Shown: positions 26,351 through 34,883 of the stretch, in pieces
How positions within the stretch are numbered: position 1 is the stretch's first letter
Layout: every line of letters starts with the position of its first letter
Assembly (NCBI RefSeq): GCF_021655075.1
Contig: NZ_PPXX01000091.1
Coordinates: 1-49,767 of the forward strand
DNA from: Clostridium sp. Cult2
Lineage (GTDB): Bacteria > Bacillota > Clostridia > Tissierellales > Tepidimicrobiaceae
Length of the DNA: 49,767 bases
Direction: 5' to 3'
Notes under the pieces: generated by a model
The model's database searches: none
What the model saw: the letters and a program-made list of their open reading frames with translations, nothing else
What the model was told of the DNA's origin: nothing
Position numbers and translations under genes: made by a program

Positions 26351-27464
26351 GTATTTTATTAAAATAGCCTTGAGAAACAAATGGGCAATCCTATCTTATA
26401 CTATAGTATTCTTCATTTTATCAATTATAAATGGTTACAATTCTACTGGAAGAGAAACAAGTTTTATAGAGACTAAGTTGAATATTGGAATAATAGATAA
26501 TAATAATAGCCAACTATCCAATAGTTTAAAGGATTATTTAAGAGAGAAGAACCATATAGTAGATGTTGTTCAAGATGAGGAATCTATTAAAGAGCAAATC
26601 TTTTTGGAAGTAGCAGATGCTATAATAGTAATTCCTGAGGATTTTGAAAAAAAGGTAATAAATAAGGAAAAAGCAGTTGAAGTCTATAGGGATGATAGGA
26701 AGATTGAATCCATGCAAATTGAAACTCAACTCAATAAATTTTTTATCTTTCTTAATGCGACTTATAAAGAGGGTAAATTTGACTTAGATGGCATAAATAC
26801 AGCATTAAATGAGAAAATCCATGTGGAATTAATCAAAGATGGTGGCAAAGTAAGAAATTATGGTGCTAATGAATGGTTTAGATCTTATTTCAATTTTACG
26901 GGTTATGTAATCATAGCCACTTATATTGCAGTAATGGGCTTGGTAATGTCAGATTTTACGGATCTCAATATTGAAAATAGAAGAAAAATATCCTCAAAGA
27001 GATTTTTAAAGTTTAATAGGGAGATGTATTTTGGACAATTGACATTAGCTAGTATTATCACATTAATTTTTATTCTAGGAAGTATCGTTTTAAAGGGAAA
27101 ATATATAAGAGAAGTGAATTTTGGCATGTATGTAATTAATACTATAGTTTTTTCCTTTTCAATTTTATGTCTTACATTTTTAGTTAATAATATTACTAGG
27201 AATAAATATGTAATAAATAGTATATCTACAGTATTATCCCTAGGCACTTCTTTTATATCAGGTGTAATGGTACCTCAACAGTTTTTAAGCAAGAAGGTTT
27301 TAACCATAGCAAAATTCTTTCCAACCTATTATTTTGTTAGAATAAATGATATGCAAGCTAGTTCATTTTTAGATATAAGGTATGAAATTTTTATGGAAAT
27401 TTTGTTTGCCATAGCTTTTCTCTTTATGGGATTATATTTTTCTAAAACAGCTCAGAAGGTTTAG
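26337..27464 (+). CDS. ABC-2 type permease subunit
   Basis: The protein has 375 residues with the same plan as its upstream neighbour: an N-terminal helix (AILSYTIVFFILSII), an extracellular loop with NIGIIDNNNSQLS and VADAIIVIPEDFEKKV, then about six helices, one with GTSFISGVMVPQQF. The start overlaps the previous gene and uses AAGGAGG. It is the second half of the exporter channel. Substrate is unknown; antimicrobial peptide or drug export is usual for such operons. Confidence 0.87.
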   Translation: MIVYKYFIKIALRNKWAILSYTIVFFILSIINGYNSTGRETSFIETKLNIGIIDNNNSQLSNSLKDYLREKNHIVDVVQDEESIKEQIFLEVADAIIVIPEDFEKKVINKEKAVEVYRDDRKIESMQIETQLNKFFIFLNATYKEGKFDLDGINTALNEKIHVELIKDGGKVRNYGANEWFRSYFNFTGYVIIATYIAVMGLVMSDFTDLNIENRRKISSKRFLKFNREMYFGQLTLASIITLIFILGSIVLKGKYIREVNFGMYVINTIVFSFSILCLTFLVNNITRNKYVINSISTVLSLGTSFISGVMVPQQFLSKKVLTIAKFFPTYYFVRINDMQASSFLDIRYEIFMEILFAIAFLFMGLYFSKTAQKV

Positions 27465-27519
27465 ATTTTGGATATTTAAATTTCTAAATTATAATAGTAC
27501 AATATGTAATGAAAATTGC

Positions 27520-27570
27520 ATAGCTCCTTCAGGGAACATTCTTTGAAGGAGCTATTATTAATATTTTTTA
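27520..27570. terminator. Stem-loop terminator between convergent genes
   Basis: A perfect 11-bp stem (ATAGCTCCTTC at 27520-27530 with 27545-27555) is followed by an AT-rich tract ending in TTTTTTA. It lies between the exporter operon and the reverse-strand molbindin gene. Confidence 0.65.
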
Positions 27571-27638
27571 CAAATATTTTTTTGTCATTGGGTACTTAAT
27601 GTTAATATTAGTGAATCCTTTTATATGATTCATAGTAG

Positions 27639-27842
27639 TTATTTCATAATCATAACAGAAGATGCTTTAACTAGGGCGGTAACATTATCTCCAATGTTCA
27701 AATTTAGGTTATTGGCGGATGTAGTAGTAATGGAAGCTGCCATTGCCTGACCGCCAACATCTAATACAACTTCTGTAGATACAGGCCCTTTGATTATATC
27801 TTTAATTGTAGCATCTAATTGATTTCTTGCTGATATTTGCAT
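27639..27842 (-). CDS. Molbindin (Mop domain molybdate/tungstate-binding protein)
   Basis: The 67-residue protein is one complete Mop/TOBE domain: SARNQLDATIKDIIKGPVST, EVVLDVGG, and a C-terminal ITTTSANNLNLNIGDNVTALVKASSVMI. Mop proteins form hexamers that store molybdate or tungstate oxyanions in the cytoplasm. This agrees with the large molybdenum/tungsten gene block 4 kb further on. AGGAGGTTTTT (reverse strand) precedes the ATG. Confidence 0.9.
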   Translation of the reverse strand: MQISARNQLDATIKDIIKGPVSTEVVLDVGGQAMAASITTTSANNLNLNIGDNVTALVKASSVMIMK

Positions 27843-28053
27843 TTAAAAACCTCCATATAAAGTAGTTTAGATTAGTTTAAGCAATTTAGTAGATAATATG
27901 CAAAGATTAACCAAAACAATAAAACAAATATACGAAATGAGGGGTCTTAATTGTTATATAGGCTTTTTCTCATGGGCTTACAAAGTTGAGCTTTGTATAT
28001 ATTTTGATATAATATATTAAACTATGTTTAGATAATTTAAGAAGGTGGGCAAT

Positions 28054-28530
28054 TTGTCAAAAGTAAAGACCAATGCAATGCGTATTCTTGACACTAATAA
28101 TGTAGAATACAAAATAATCATTTATGATGGTAAAGATGGTAGAATAGATGGAATTTCTGTTGCTAAAAAGATTGGGAAAGACCTAAAGTCTGTATTTAAG
28201 ACCTTAGTAGCTCAAGGAAATAGTGGAGGACTATATGTATTTATTATTCCTGTAGCAGAAGAATTAGATCTTAAGAAAGCTGCAAAAGTCTCTGGAGAAA
28301 AAAAGATTGAAATGATACCTGTAAAGGATATTACCAAGCATACTGGATATATTAGAGGAGGTTGTTCACCAATAGGTATGAAAAAGGATTATCCTACTTT
28401 TATAGATAAATCTGCTTTTAGCCTAGAAACAATAATTATAAGTGGAGGTAAAATTGGGGTTCAGATTGAATTAAGCCCAGAAGAATTGCAGAATATTACC
28501 AGAGCAGTAATAGATGTATTAGTAAAATAA
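28054..28530 (+). CDS. ybaK: Cys-tRNA(Pro) deacylase (YbaK/EbsC family)
   Basis: This 158-residue YbaK-domain protein contains GISVAKKIGKDLKSVFKTLV, KKAAKVSGEKKIEMIPVKDI and GYIRGGCSPIGMKK, the hallmarks of the family that hydrolyses Cys-tRNA(Pro) to correct mischarging. A GTG at 28045 is in frame, but GAAGGTGGG overlaps it and fits a start at TTG 28054, where conserved sequence begins. It is a single gene with a terminator after it. Confidence 0.9.
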   Translation: MSKVKTNAMRILDTNNVEYKIIIYDGKDGRIDGISVAKKIGKDLKSVFKTLVAQGNSGGLYVFIIPVAEELDLKKAAKVSGEKKIEMIPVKDITKHTGYIRGGCSPIGMKKDYPTFIDKSAFSLETIIISGGKIGVQIELSPEELQNITRAVIDVLVK

Positions 28531-28547
28531 CATAGTTAAATATTGAT

Positions 28548-28588
28548 AAAGTAGCCTAATTATTAGAAATTAAGCTACTTTATTTTTT
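28548..28588 (+). terminator. Rho-independent terminator after ybaK
   Basis: The stem AAAGTAGC...GCTACTTT, with inner pairing TAAT/ATTA, is followed by ATTTTTT. Confidence 0.85.
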
Positions 28589-28670
28589 AAGAATAATTTT
28601 AATGGGTATTTGAATATTAGATAATTGAAATAATATATATTAGTAGGATATTGGAGAGGAGATATAAAAG

Positions 28671-29996
28671 GTGGATTATAATAAGCAAGTAAATGAAATA
28701 GTAAAATATTTCAAAAGCCATGAAAAAATTGAAGAAGACTTTAAAATTGGAATAGAATTTGAACATTTTGTAATAGATAAAGATACTTTACAAACTATTT
28801 CTTATTACGGTAAAGATGGTGTAGAAGAGACTTTAAAGGAATTAGAAACTCAAGGATGGGAAGGCAGTTATGAAGGAGATTATTTGTTAGGACTTAATAG
28901 CAACAATAAAGTAATAACTCTTGAACCAGGAAGTCAATTAGAGTTTAGTGTAAAACCACAAAAGAATATTGAGGAGATAGAAAGGGAATATTTGGGTTTT
29001 CTTCAACAGATAATACCAATTTTAGAAAGAAAAAACCAAGGATTGATTGCTATTGGCTATCATCCAGAAACTAGAATCAATGATATTAAAATTTTACCAA
29101 AGAAGCGATATAGCTATATGTTTGAATATTTTAAGAATAAAGGAATCCATGCCCATAATATGATGAAGGGTACAGCCTCATTACAAGTAGCTGTGGATTA
29201 TAAATCAGAGGAAGATTATATTAAAAAGTTCAAAATAGCCAATGCACTATCACCTGTATTATATGCTATGTTTGATAATGGATTTTATTTTGAAGGACAA
29301 AGGTGGAATAAACATAATTTAAGAGCTTATATTTGGGAAAATTGTGATAGGGATAGGTCTGGTATAGTAAAAGGTGTTTTTGACAAGGATTTTGGTTATG
29401 AAAAATATGCAGAATATATTTTAAATGGTCCTCCTATTTTTATGGATGATGGGAAGAATATGTATTCCACTGGAAATAAATTAGTTAAAGAAATTTTCAA
29501 TCCGGAAAATTATTCAATTGAAGAGTTAGAACATATGCTCACTATGTTTTTTCCAGATGTAAGAACAAAAAAATATATAGAAATACGTATGATAGATGCT
29601 ATACCTTACCCTTTAAACCTTGCTGCAGTTGCTTTATTAAAAGGAATATTATATGATAAAAATAATTTAAATAAAGTATATGAGCATATTAAGGATTTAA
29701 CTATTGATGATGTTGAAAAGACAAAAATAAGCATTTTTAACAAGGGTATAGATGGTAAATTCAAAGATAAATCCATATATGAAATAGGAAAGATGATTAT
29801 GGAAATAGCAAAGGCTGGTTTAAATTCAGATGAATTAAGATATATTCTACCTTTAGAAAAAATGATAATGGAAAAAAAGAATCCTTATGAAATAATAAGA
29901 GAAAAAGAATATCTAGGGAAAAAAGAATCAATAAATTGGTGTATATTAAACCATTTAGTGGAGGGGAATGAGCATGGACGGGTTGAGTTTAACTAA
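28671..29996 (+). CDS. Glutamate-cysteine ligase-like enzyme (GCS2 family)
   Basis: The protein has 441 residues. Typical GCS2 features are FKIGIEFEHFVIDK near residue 26 (metal-binding glutamates), a TLEPGSQLEFSVKP strand, MMKGTASLQVAVDY and RTKKYIEIRMIDAIPYPL, matching the plant/proteobacterial and EgtA-type glutamate-cysteine ligases. It should join glutamate to cysteine through the gamma-carboxyl. The start is GTG 28671 after AGGAGATATAAAAG. It overlaps the next gene, an ATP-grasp enzyme, by 29 nt, which suggests the dipeptide is extended by that partner. Confidence 0.83.
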   Translation: MDYNKQVNEIVKYFKSHEKIEEDFKIGIEFEHFVIDKDTLQTISYYGKDGVEETLKELETQGWEGSYEGDYLLGLNSNNKVITLEPGSQLEFSVKPQKNIEEIEREYLGFLQQIIPILERKNQGLIAIGYHPETRINDIKILPKKRYSYMFEYFKNKGIHAHNMMKGTASLQVAVDYKSEEDYIKKFKIANALSPVLYAMFDNGFYFEGQRWNKHNLRAYIWENCDRDRSGIVKGVFDKDFGYEKYAEYILNGPPIFMDDGKNMYSTGNKLVKEIFNPENYSIEELEHMLTMFFPDVRTKKYIEIRMIDAIPYPLNLAAVALLKGILYDKNNLNKVYEHIKDLTIDDVEKTKISIFNKGIDGKFKDKSIYEIGKMIMEIAKAGLNSDELRYILPLEKMIMEKKNPYEIIREKEYLGKKESINWCILNHLVEGNEHGRVEFN

Positions 29997-31305
29997 AGAA
30001 TATATAGATTTAATAAAGGAAAACCCCGAAAAATACTATAAAGACTATATAAGAACAGTGGAAAAAGTAGAAAATTCCAATGCAAAATATAAAGGAAAGC
30101 CTATACCTTTTCTATACCAGCCAATGTTTTTTACTGAAGAGGATATTGAAACTTTTCATAGAATAGGTGACATTTTAATATCTATAGCCAATAAAGTCAC
30201 AAATAATTATTTAGAATCATCCCAATATAGGAAAAAATTCAAATATCCAAAATTGCTGGAAGAACTTATATTGGTAGATCCAGGTTATGATATAAATATT
30301 CCCATAGGAAGGTTCGATCTTTTCTACGGGGGAGGAGATAAATTTAAATTTATTGAAGTAAATACAGATGGTACTTCAGGTATGAACGAAGATAATATTT
30401 TTTCCAATATATTGTTAGAAACTAAATCCATGGAAAAGATGAAAGAGAAGTATCAAATTTCATACTTTGAATTAATTGATAGCTGGGTTGAGGAAAGTCT
30501 AAGGATATACAGTAGATTTGATAAAAAGGTTGATAATCCTAATATAGCAATTGTAGATTTTAAAGAAAGTGGAATAACAGCTGAGTTTGAAACTTTTAAA
30601 AAGGCTTATATAAAGAAAGGTTATAATGCAGTTATTGTAGATCCTAGGGATTTAAGGTATATAGATGGTAAACTATATTATGAAGGTATGAGAATAGATC
30701 TTATATATAGAAGAATAGTAACCGTAGAATTTATGGAAAAATCCAATGAAATACCTGATTTAATAAAGGCTTATAAAGATGGAACTGTTTGTGTTATTGG
30801 TTCTCTTAGATCTCAAATAATGCATAATAAAATAATATTTAAGATACTTCACGACAAAGATACTTTATCATTCTTATCAGAAGAAGAAAGAAAACTCATT
30901 AAAAAGCATGTGCCTATTACTGAGGAATTTGGTGGAGATGAAAAGATATTTAAGAAAGTTTTAAATAATAAGGACAAATATATAATAAAACCAATAGATT
31001 CTTTTGCCTCCAAAGGAGTCAATGCTGGTAGGGATTTTTCTTTTGATGAGTGGAAGGAAATACTTACGAATTGTTGGAATAAGGACTACCTATTCCAAGA
31101 ATTCATTGACCCTTTTACTAGACCTTTTATTCAATTTGAAGATGGGAAACCCAAGGTTAGAGATTTTAAGCTTAACATTGGGGTTTATATGTATAATGAG
31201 AAATTTGCTGGAGTATATACTAGAATAAGTAGAGAAAACATAATATTTGGGAGAGAAGGCTATTTTTCTATACCAAATATGTTAATCAAACCAAAGGCGT
31301 TTTAG
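29968..31305 (+). CDS. Circularly permuted ATP-grasp / glutathionylspermidine-synthase-like ligase
   Basis: The protein has 445 residues. An N-terminal pre-ATP-grasp region with RFDLFYGGGDKFKFIEVNTD and GTSGMNED resembles the circularly permuted ATP-grasp superfamily, including glutathionylspermidine synthase. The C-terminal ATP-grasp part has KYIIKPIDSFASKGV, DYLFQEFIDPF and RDFKLNIGVYMYNEKFAGVYTR. It is translationally coupled to the glutamate-cysteine ligase gene. By context it would ligate a third group to gamma-glutamylcysteine, possibly glycine or an amine. It is not the usual GshB or bifunctional GshAB, so the product is open. Confidence 0.75.
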   Translation: MSMDGLSLTKEYIDLIKENPEKYYKDYIRTVEKVENSNAKYKGKPIPFLYQPMFFTEEDIETFHRIGDILISIANKVTNNYLESSQYRKKFKYPKLLEELILVDPGYDINIPIGRFDLFYGGGDKFKFIEVNTDGTSGMNEDNIFSNILLETKSMEKMKEKYQISYFELIDSWVEESLRIYSRFDKKVDNPNIAIVDFKESGITAEFETFKKAYIKKGYNAVIVDPRDLRYIDGKLYYEGMRIDLIYRRIVTVEFMEKSNEIPDLIKAYKDGTVCVIGSLRSQIMHNKIIFKILHDKDTLSFLSEEERKLIKKHVPITEEFGGDEKIFKKVLNNKDKYIIKPIDSFASKGVNAGRDFSFDEWKEILTNCWNKDYLFQEFIDPFTRPFIQFEDGKPKVRDFKLNIGVYMYNEKFAGVYTRISRENIIFGREGYFSIPNMLIKPKAF

Positions 31306-31328
31306 CATAATTATGCTAAAATGCCTTT
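31293..31328 (+). terminator. Long perfect stem-loop at the end of the ATP-grasp gene
   Basis: An 18-base inverted repeat (31293-31310 with 31311-31328, one G-U) overlaps the stop codon. No T-run follows; it may end or protect the transcript. Confidence 0.55.
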
Positions 31329-31377
31329 AAATTGATTATATGGATGCAAAAACCTAATATCCTTCAAGCTGGCTATA

Positions 31378-31406
31378 TTGACAATTGTTCCAAAATACAT
31401 TACTAT
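31378..31406 (+). promoter_or_regulatory. Sigma-A promoter of the formate dehydrogenase operon
   Basis: TTGACA (31378-31383), exactly 17 bp, then TACTAT (31401-31406). The predicted start near 31413 gives a leader of about 135 nt before hylC. Confidence 0.7.
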
Positions 31407-31488
31407 ATAAGAATATATTGGACTTATTGTTAATATTACAAACTAAATATGAATGGATAATATTGGATAAAACATCTATTGAAAAAAG

Positions 31489-31522
31489 AGACAGCATATT
31501 CGAATATTGGCTGTCTATTTTT
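31489..31522 (+). terminator. Attenuator-like hairpin in the hylC leader
   Basis: AGACAGC (31489-31495) pairs with GCTGTCT (31510-31516), with the palindrome ATATTCGAATAT between them and ATTTTTG after. Sitting between the promoter and the hylC ribosome site, it could be an attenuator. Confidence 0.5.
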
Positions 31523-31549
31523 GGGTTAGATTACAAGGGAGGTTTGAAG

Positions 31550-32035
31550 ATGGAATTTATATTTGATTGGAAAGAAAATGAAAAGAAGATAAAAGATTTG
31601 AAAATTTTTATAGAAGAGAATAGAGGAAAAAAGGGCGTACTAATGTCAGTATTGCAAGAAGCTCAGAAATCATTTGGTTATCTTCCTATAGAAATTCAAA
31701 AGATGGTTTCTGAAGAACTTAGAATTCCATTATCTGAAATCTATGGAGTAGCTACATTTTATTCTCAATTTACCCTAATTCCAAAGGGAGAAAATAAAAT
31801 AGGCGTATGTTTAGGTACTGCATGCTATGTAAAAGGAGCTCAAGAGATATTAGCTAAAGTAGAAAAGGAATTAGGAATAACAGTAGGGCAAACAACTCCA
31901 GATAGAAAGTTTTCTATTAATGCTACTAGGTGTCTAGGAGCCTGTGGTTTAGCCCCTGTATTAATGATAAATGATCATATATATGGTAGGCTTACTGCCG
32001 ATGATGTAGAAGAAATATTAAATAAGCATAGATAA
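31550..32035 (+). CDS. hylC: NuoE/HylC-like [2Fe-2S] subunit of formate dehydrogenase complex
   Basis: This 161-residue thioredoxin-like ferredoxin subunit is of the NuoE family. MSVLQEAQKSFGYLPIEIQK and EIYGVATFYSQF match NuoE, and the [2Fe-2S] cysteines lie in CLGTAC and CLGACG. It passes electrons between the flavin subunit HylB and the rest. A longer in-frame opening exists to 31385, but AAGGGAGG lies before ATG 31550 and homology starts there. It is the first of four adjacent genes that match the NAD/ferredoxin-linked HylABC-FdhF2 formate dehydrogenase described in Clostridium acidurici. Confidence 0.88.
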   Translation: MEFIFDWKENEKKIKDLKIFIEENRGKKGVLMSVLQEAQKSFGYLPIEIQKMVSEELRIPLSEIYGVATFYSQFTLIPKGENKIGVCLGTACYVKGAQEILAKVEKELGITVGQTTPDRKFSINATRCLGACGLAPVLMINDHIYGRLTADDVEEILNKHR

Positions 32036-32050
32036 TTGGAGGCGTAAAAC

Positions 32051-33919
32051 ATGATGACAATCCAAAAGTTAAATGATATTAAAGAAAAAACCTTGGAGAC
32101 CATGAGATTAAGGTTACGAAACCAGGATAAAGTTTTACCTGGGAAACATGTTTTAATATGCGGGGGACCTGGTTGCCATTCTTCTAATGCTGGAGAAATC
32201 AAGGGATTATTTGAAGAAAAAATAAGAGAAAAGGGTTTAGATGAAAATATTAAGGTTAGTTTAGCAGGTTGTTTTGGATTATGCGAGACAGGTCCCAATA
32301 TTGAAATATATCCAGAGGGTATATTCTACAGTCATATAAAAGAAGAGGACGTAGATATAATTGTAGAAAAGCATCTATGTAATGATGAAATTGTTGAAGA
32401 ATTAGTGTATAGAGGGGCTATTGAAGATGGAAGAGTCAAACCAGTATCTGAAGTAAATTTTTATAAAAAGCAAGCTAAAATTGCTTTGAGAAACTGTGGA
32501 ATAATTGATTATGAAAATATAGATGAATATATAGCCTTAGATGGGTACCAGGCTTTAGCCAGGGTAGTTATGGATATGACACAACAAGAAGTAATTGATT
32601 TAATGAAGGAAGCTAATTTGAGAGGTAGAGGTGGAGCAGGATTTCCAGCAGGGAGGAAATGGGAAACAGCATTTAAGTATCCATCGGATAAAAAATATGT
32701 AATATGTAATGCAGATGAAGGAGATCCAGGAGCATTTATGGACAGATCTATTCTTGAAGGAGATCCTCACTCTGTATTGGAAGCTATGGCCATATGCGGT
32801 TATGCCATAGGTTCTGACCAAGGATTTATATATGTAAGGGCTGAGTATCCTATTGCAGTCCATAGACTAGAAATTGCAATAGAACAAGCTAAAGAAAAGG
32901 GTTTGTTAGGCAAAAATATATTTGGAACAGATTTTAATTTTGATATAGAGTTAAGGCTTGGAGCAGGAGCATTTGTATGCGGTGAAGGAACAGCTTTGAT
33001 GGAGTCCATTGAAGGTAAACGAGGAATGCCAAGGACAAAAATTCATAGGACTGCTCATAAAGGGCTATGGGGAAAACCTACCATTATAAACAATGTTGAA
33101 ACTTTTGCCAATGTTCCTGCCATATTCCAAAATGGAGTAGAATGGTTTAAAAGTATAGGAACCGAAGATTCTCCAGGTACTAAAGTATTTGCATTAGGTG
33201 GCAAGATAAACAATACGGGCTTGGTAGAAATTCCTATGGGACTTACACTAAGGGAGATAATATTTGATATAGGTGGAGGAATACCTAAAGGAAAAGAATT
33301 TAAGGCAGTACAGACGGGAGGACCCTCAGGAGGATGTATTCCAAAAGAACATTTAGATACTCCAGTTGATTTTGGTTCTCTAGGGAAACTAGGCTCTATA
33401 ATGGGGTCTGGAGGAATGATTGTACTTGACGAAGATGATTGCATGGTAGATATTGCAAGATTTTTCCTAGATTTTACTGTTGAAGAGTCTTGTGGAAAAT
33501 GTGTACCCTGTAGAGAAGGAACTAAGAGGATGTTGGAAATATTAGAGAGAATAACCAAAGGTGAAGGAAAACCAGAAGATTTAGACACCCTTGAATCCTT
33601 ATCTGAAACCATAACCAACGGTTCTTTATGTGGTTTAGGACAAACAGCTGCAAACCCAGTAATATCCACAATAAAATATTTTAGGGATGAATACGAAGCT
33701 CATGTTTATGAAAAAAGATGTCCTGCAGGTTCATGTCAAGCCCTATTACAATTTTTCATTACAGAAGATTGTATAGGTTGTACTAAATGTGCTAGGAACT
33801 GTCCTGTTTCATGTATTAGTGGAAAGGTAAAGGAAAGACATGTAATAAATACTGAAGAATGTATTAAATGTGGTACGTGTATGGAAGTTTGTCCAGTTGG
33901 AGCAGTTATAAAGAGATAG
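32051..33919 (+). CDS. hylB: NuoF/HylB-like NADH-binding flavoprotein subunit
   Basis: The protein has 622 residues in the order: thioredoxin-like [2Fe-2S] N-terminus (ICGGPGCHSSNAGEIKGL, later AGCFGLCETGP); NuoF core with the NADH/FMN motifs RGRGGAGFPAGRKWE and NADEGDPGAFMDRSI; [4Fe-4S] site ESCGKCVPCREGTKRM; and two C-terminal ferredoxin clusters (CIGCTKCARNCP and CIKCGTCMEVCP). This is the flavin subunit shared by bifurcating hydrogenases and the HylABC formate dehydrogenase. It reacts with NAD(H) and probably ferredoxin. It lies 15 nt after hylC with GGAGG upstream; ATG 32051 or 32054 may be used. Confidence 0.92.
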   Translation: MMTIQKLNDIKEKTLETMRLRLRNQDKVLPGKHVLICGGPGCHSSNAGEIKGLFEEKIREKGLDENIKVSLAGCFGLCETGPNIEIYPEGIFYSHIKEEDVDIIVEKHLCNDEIVEELVYRGAIEDGRVKPVSEVNFYKKQAKIALRNCGIIDYENIDEYIALDGYQALARVVMDMTQQEVIDLMKEANLRGRGGAGFPAGRKWETAFKYPSDKKYVICNADEGDPGAFMDRSILEGDPHSVLEAMAICGYAIGSDQGFIYVRAEYPIAVHRLEIAIEQAKEKGLLGKNIFGTDFNFDIELRLGAGAFVCGEGTALMESIEGKRGMPRTKIHRTAHKGLWGKPTIINNVETFANVPAIFQNGVEWFKSIGTEDSPGTKVFALGGKINNTGLVEIPMGLTLREIIFDIGGGIPKGKEFKAVQTGGPSGGCIPKEHLDTPVDFGSLGKLGSIMGSGGMIVLDEDDCMVDIARFFLDFTVEESCGKCVPCREGTKRMLEILERITKGEGKPEDLDTLESLSETITNGSLCGLGQTAANPVISTIKYFRDEYEAHVYEKRCPAGSCQALLQFFITEDCIGCTKCARNCPVSCISGKVKERHVINTEECIKCGTCMEVCPVGAVIKR

Positions 33920-33935
33920 AAATGGGAGGTTCGTT

Positions 33936-34871
33936 ATGGAAAAAGTAACTCTTACTATAGATGGAAAAAAGGTAACTGTGCCTAAGGATTATTACATTAT
34001 TCAAGCAGCTAAGAAAGCAGGCATAGATATACCAGCTTTATGTTATGACCCTAATTTGGAGATTGTATCTGCCTGCAGGATGTGTTTAGTGGAGATAGAA
34101 GGGAAAAGTAAATTGGAAACTTCTTGTTCTACAAAGGTAAAAGAAGGAATGGTAGTATATACAGAAACGGAAAAAGTAGTAAAATTAAGGAAGGAAATAC
34201 TCCAATTGCTTTTGGATAATCATCCTAATGACTGTTTAACTTGTCAAAAGGCTGGGGAATGTTTACTACAAGAATATGCTTATAGGTATGATGTAAAATT
34301 TAGAGAACATGATGGAGCTAGGAAACTTAATTATGTTGATACATCTAGTCCTTATATTTTGAAAGATGATAGTAAATGTATTTTATGTGGAAAATGTGTT
34401 AGGACTTGTGCACAGATACAGGGTAGAGAAGTACTTTCCTTTGCAGGAAGAGGATTTAATACTAGAATAGTTGCTAATGCAGATTTTTCTTTAGAGGAAT
34501 CTACCTGTGTTTCTTGTAATAGATGTGTAGTTGTTTGTCCTGTAGGGGCTCTTATAGATAGAAGACTTTTAGGAAAAACAAGAACTTGGGAGAGCAATGT
34601 GAAAGGCGTGAAATGTAAAGCCTGCGATTATGGATGTAATTTTGAAGTATTATCTAAAAATGGTAAAAACATTGCTGTTAGAGCAAAAGCTCCTTCAGAA
34701 GGAAGACCTTTATGCTTAAAGGGAAGGCTTACTACTGAATTAATATACGTAGAAGAACCAGAAAACCCTTATAAAAAGGAAAATGGAAAGTTTATAGAAA
34801 CTAGCTGGAAGGAAGCTTTAGAGCTAGATGGTATATTTGAAAAACTATTAGAAGATGAGAAAAGCAAGTAG
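33936..34871 (+). CDS. hylA: HylA-like iron-sulfur subunit (short NuoG-type, no molybdopterin domain)
   Basis: The protein has 311 residues. An N-terminal [2Fe-2S] ferredoxin fold (CYDPNLEIVSACRMCLVE) is followed by the histidine-ligated cluster region HPNDCLTCQKAGECLLQ, then two [4Fe-4S] sites (CILCGKCVRTC and CVSCNRCVVVCPVGAL) and a C-terminal CKACDYGC site. It ends where a molybdopterin domain would begin (SEGRPLCLKGRL, SWKEAL). It is colinear with the first 300 residues of the following FdhA, so the two look like duplicates, one having lost the catalytic part. It should wire electrons between FdhA and HylB. Confidence 0.85.
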   Translation: MEKVTLTIDGKKVTVPKDYYIIQAAKKAGIDIPALCYDPNLEIVSACRMCLVEIEGKSKLETSCSTKVKEGMVVYTETEKVVKLRKEILQLLLDNHPNDCLTCQKAGECLLQEYAYRYDVKFREHDGARKLNYVDTSSPYILKDDSKCILCGKCVRTCAQIQGREVLSFAGRGFNTRIVANADFSLEESTCVSCNRCVVVCPVGALIDRRLLGKTRTWESNVKGVKCKACDYGCNFEVLSKNGKNIAVRAKAPSEGRPLCLKGRLTTELIYVEEPENPYKKENGKFIETSWKEALELDGIFEKLLEDEKSK

Positions 34872-34883
34872 GAGTTGAGTAAG

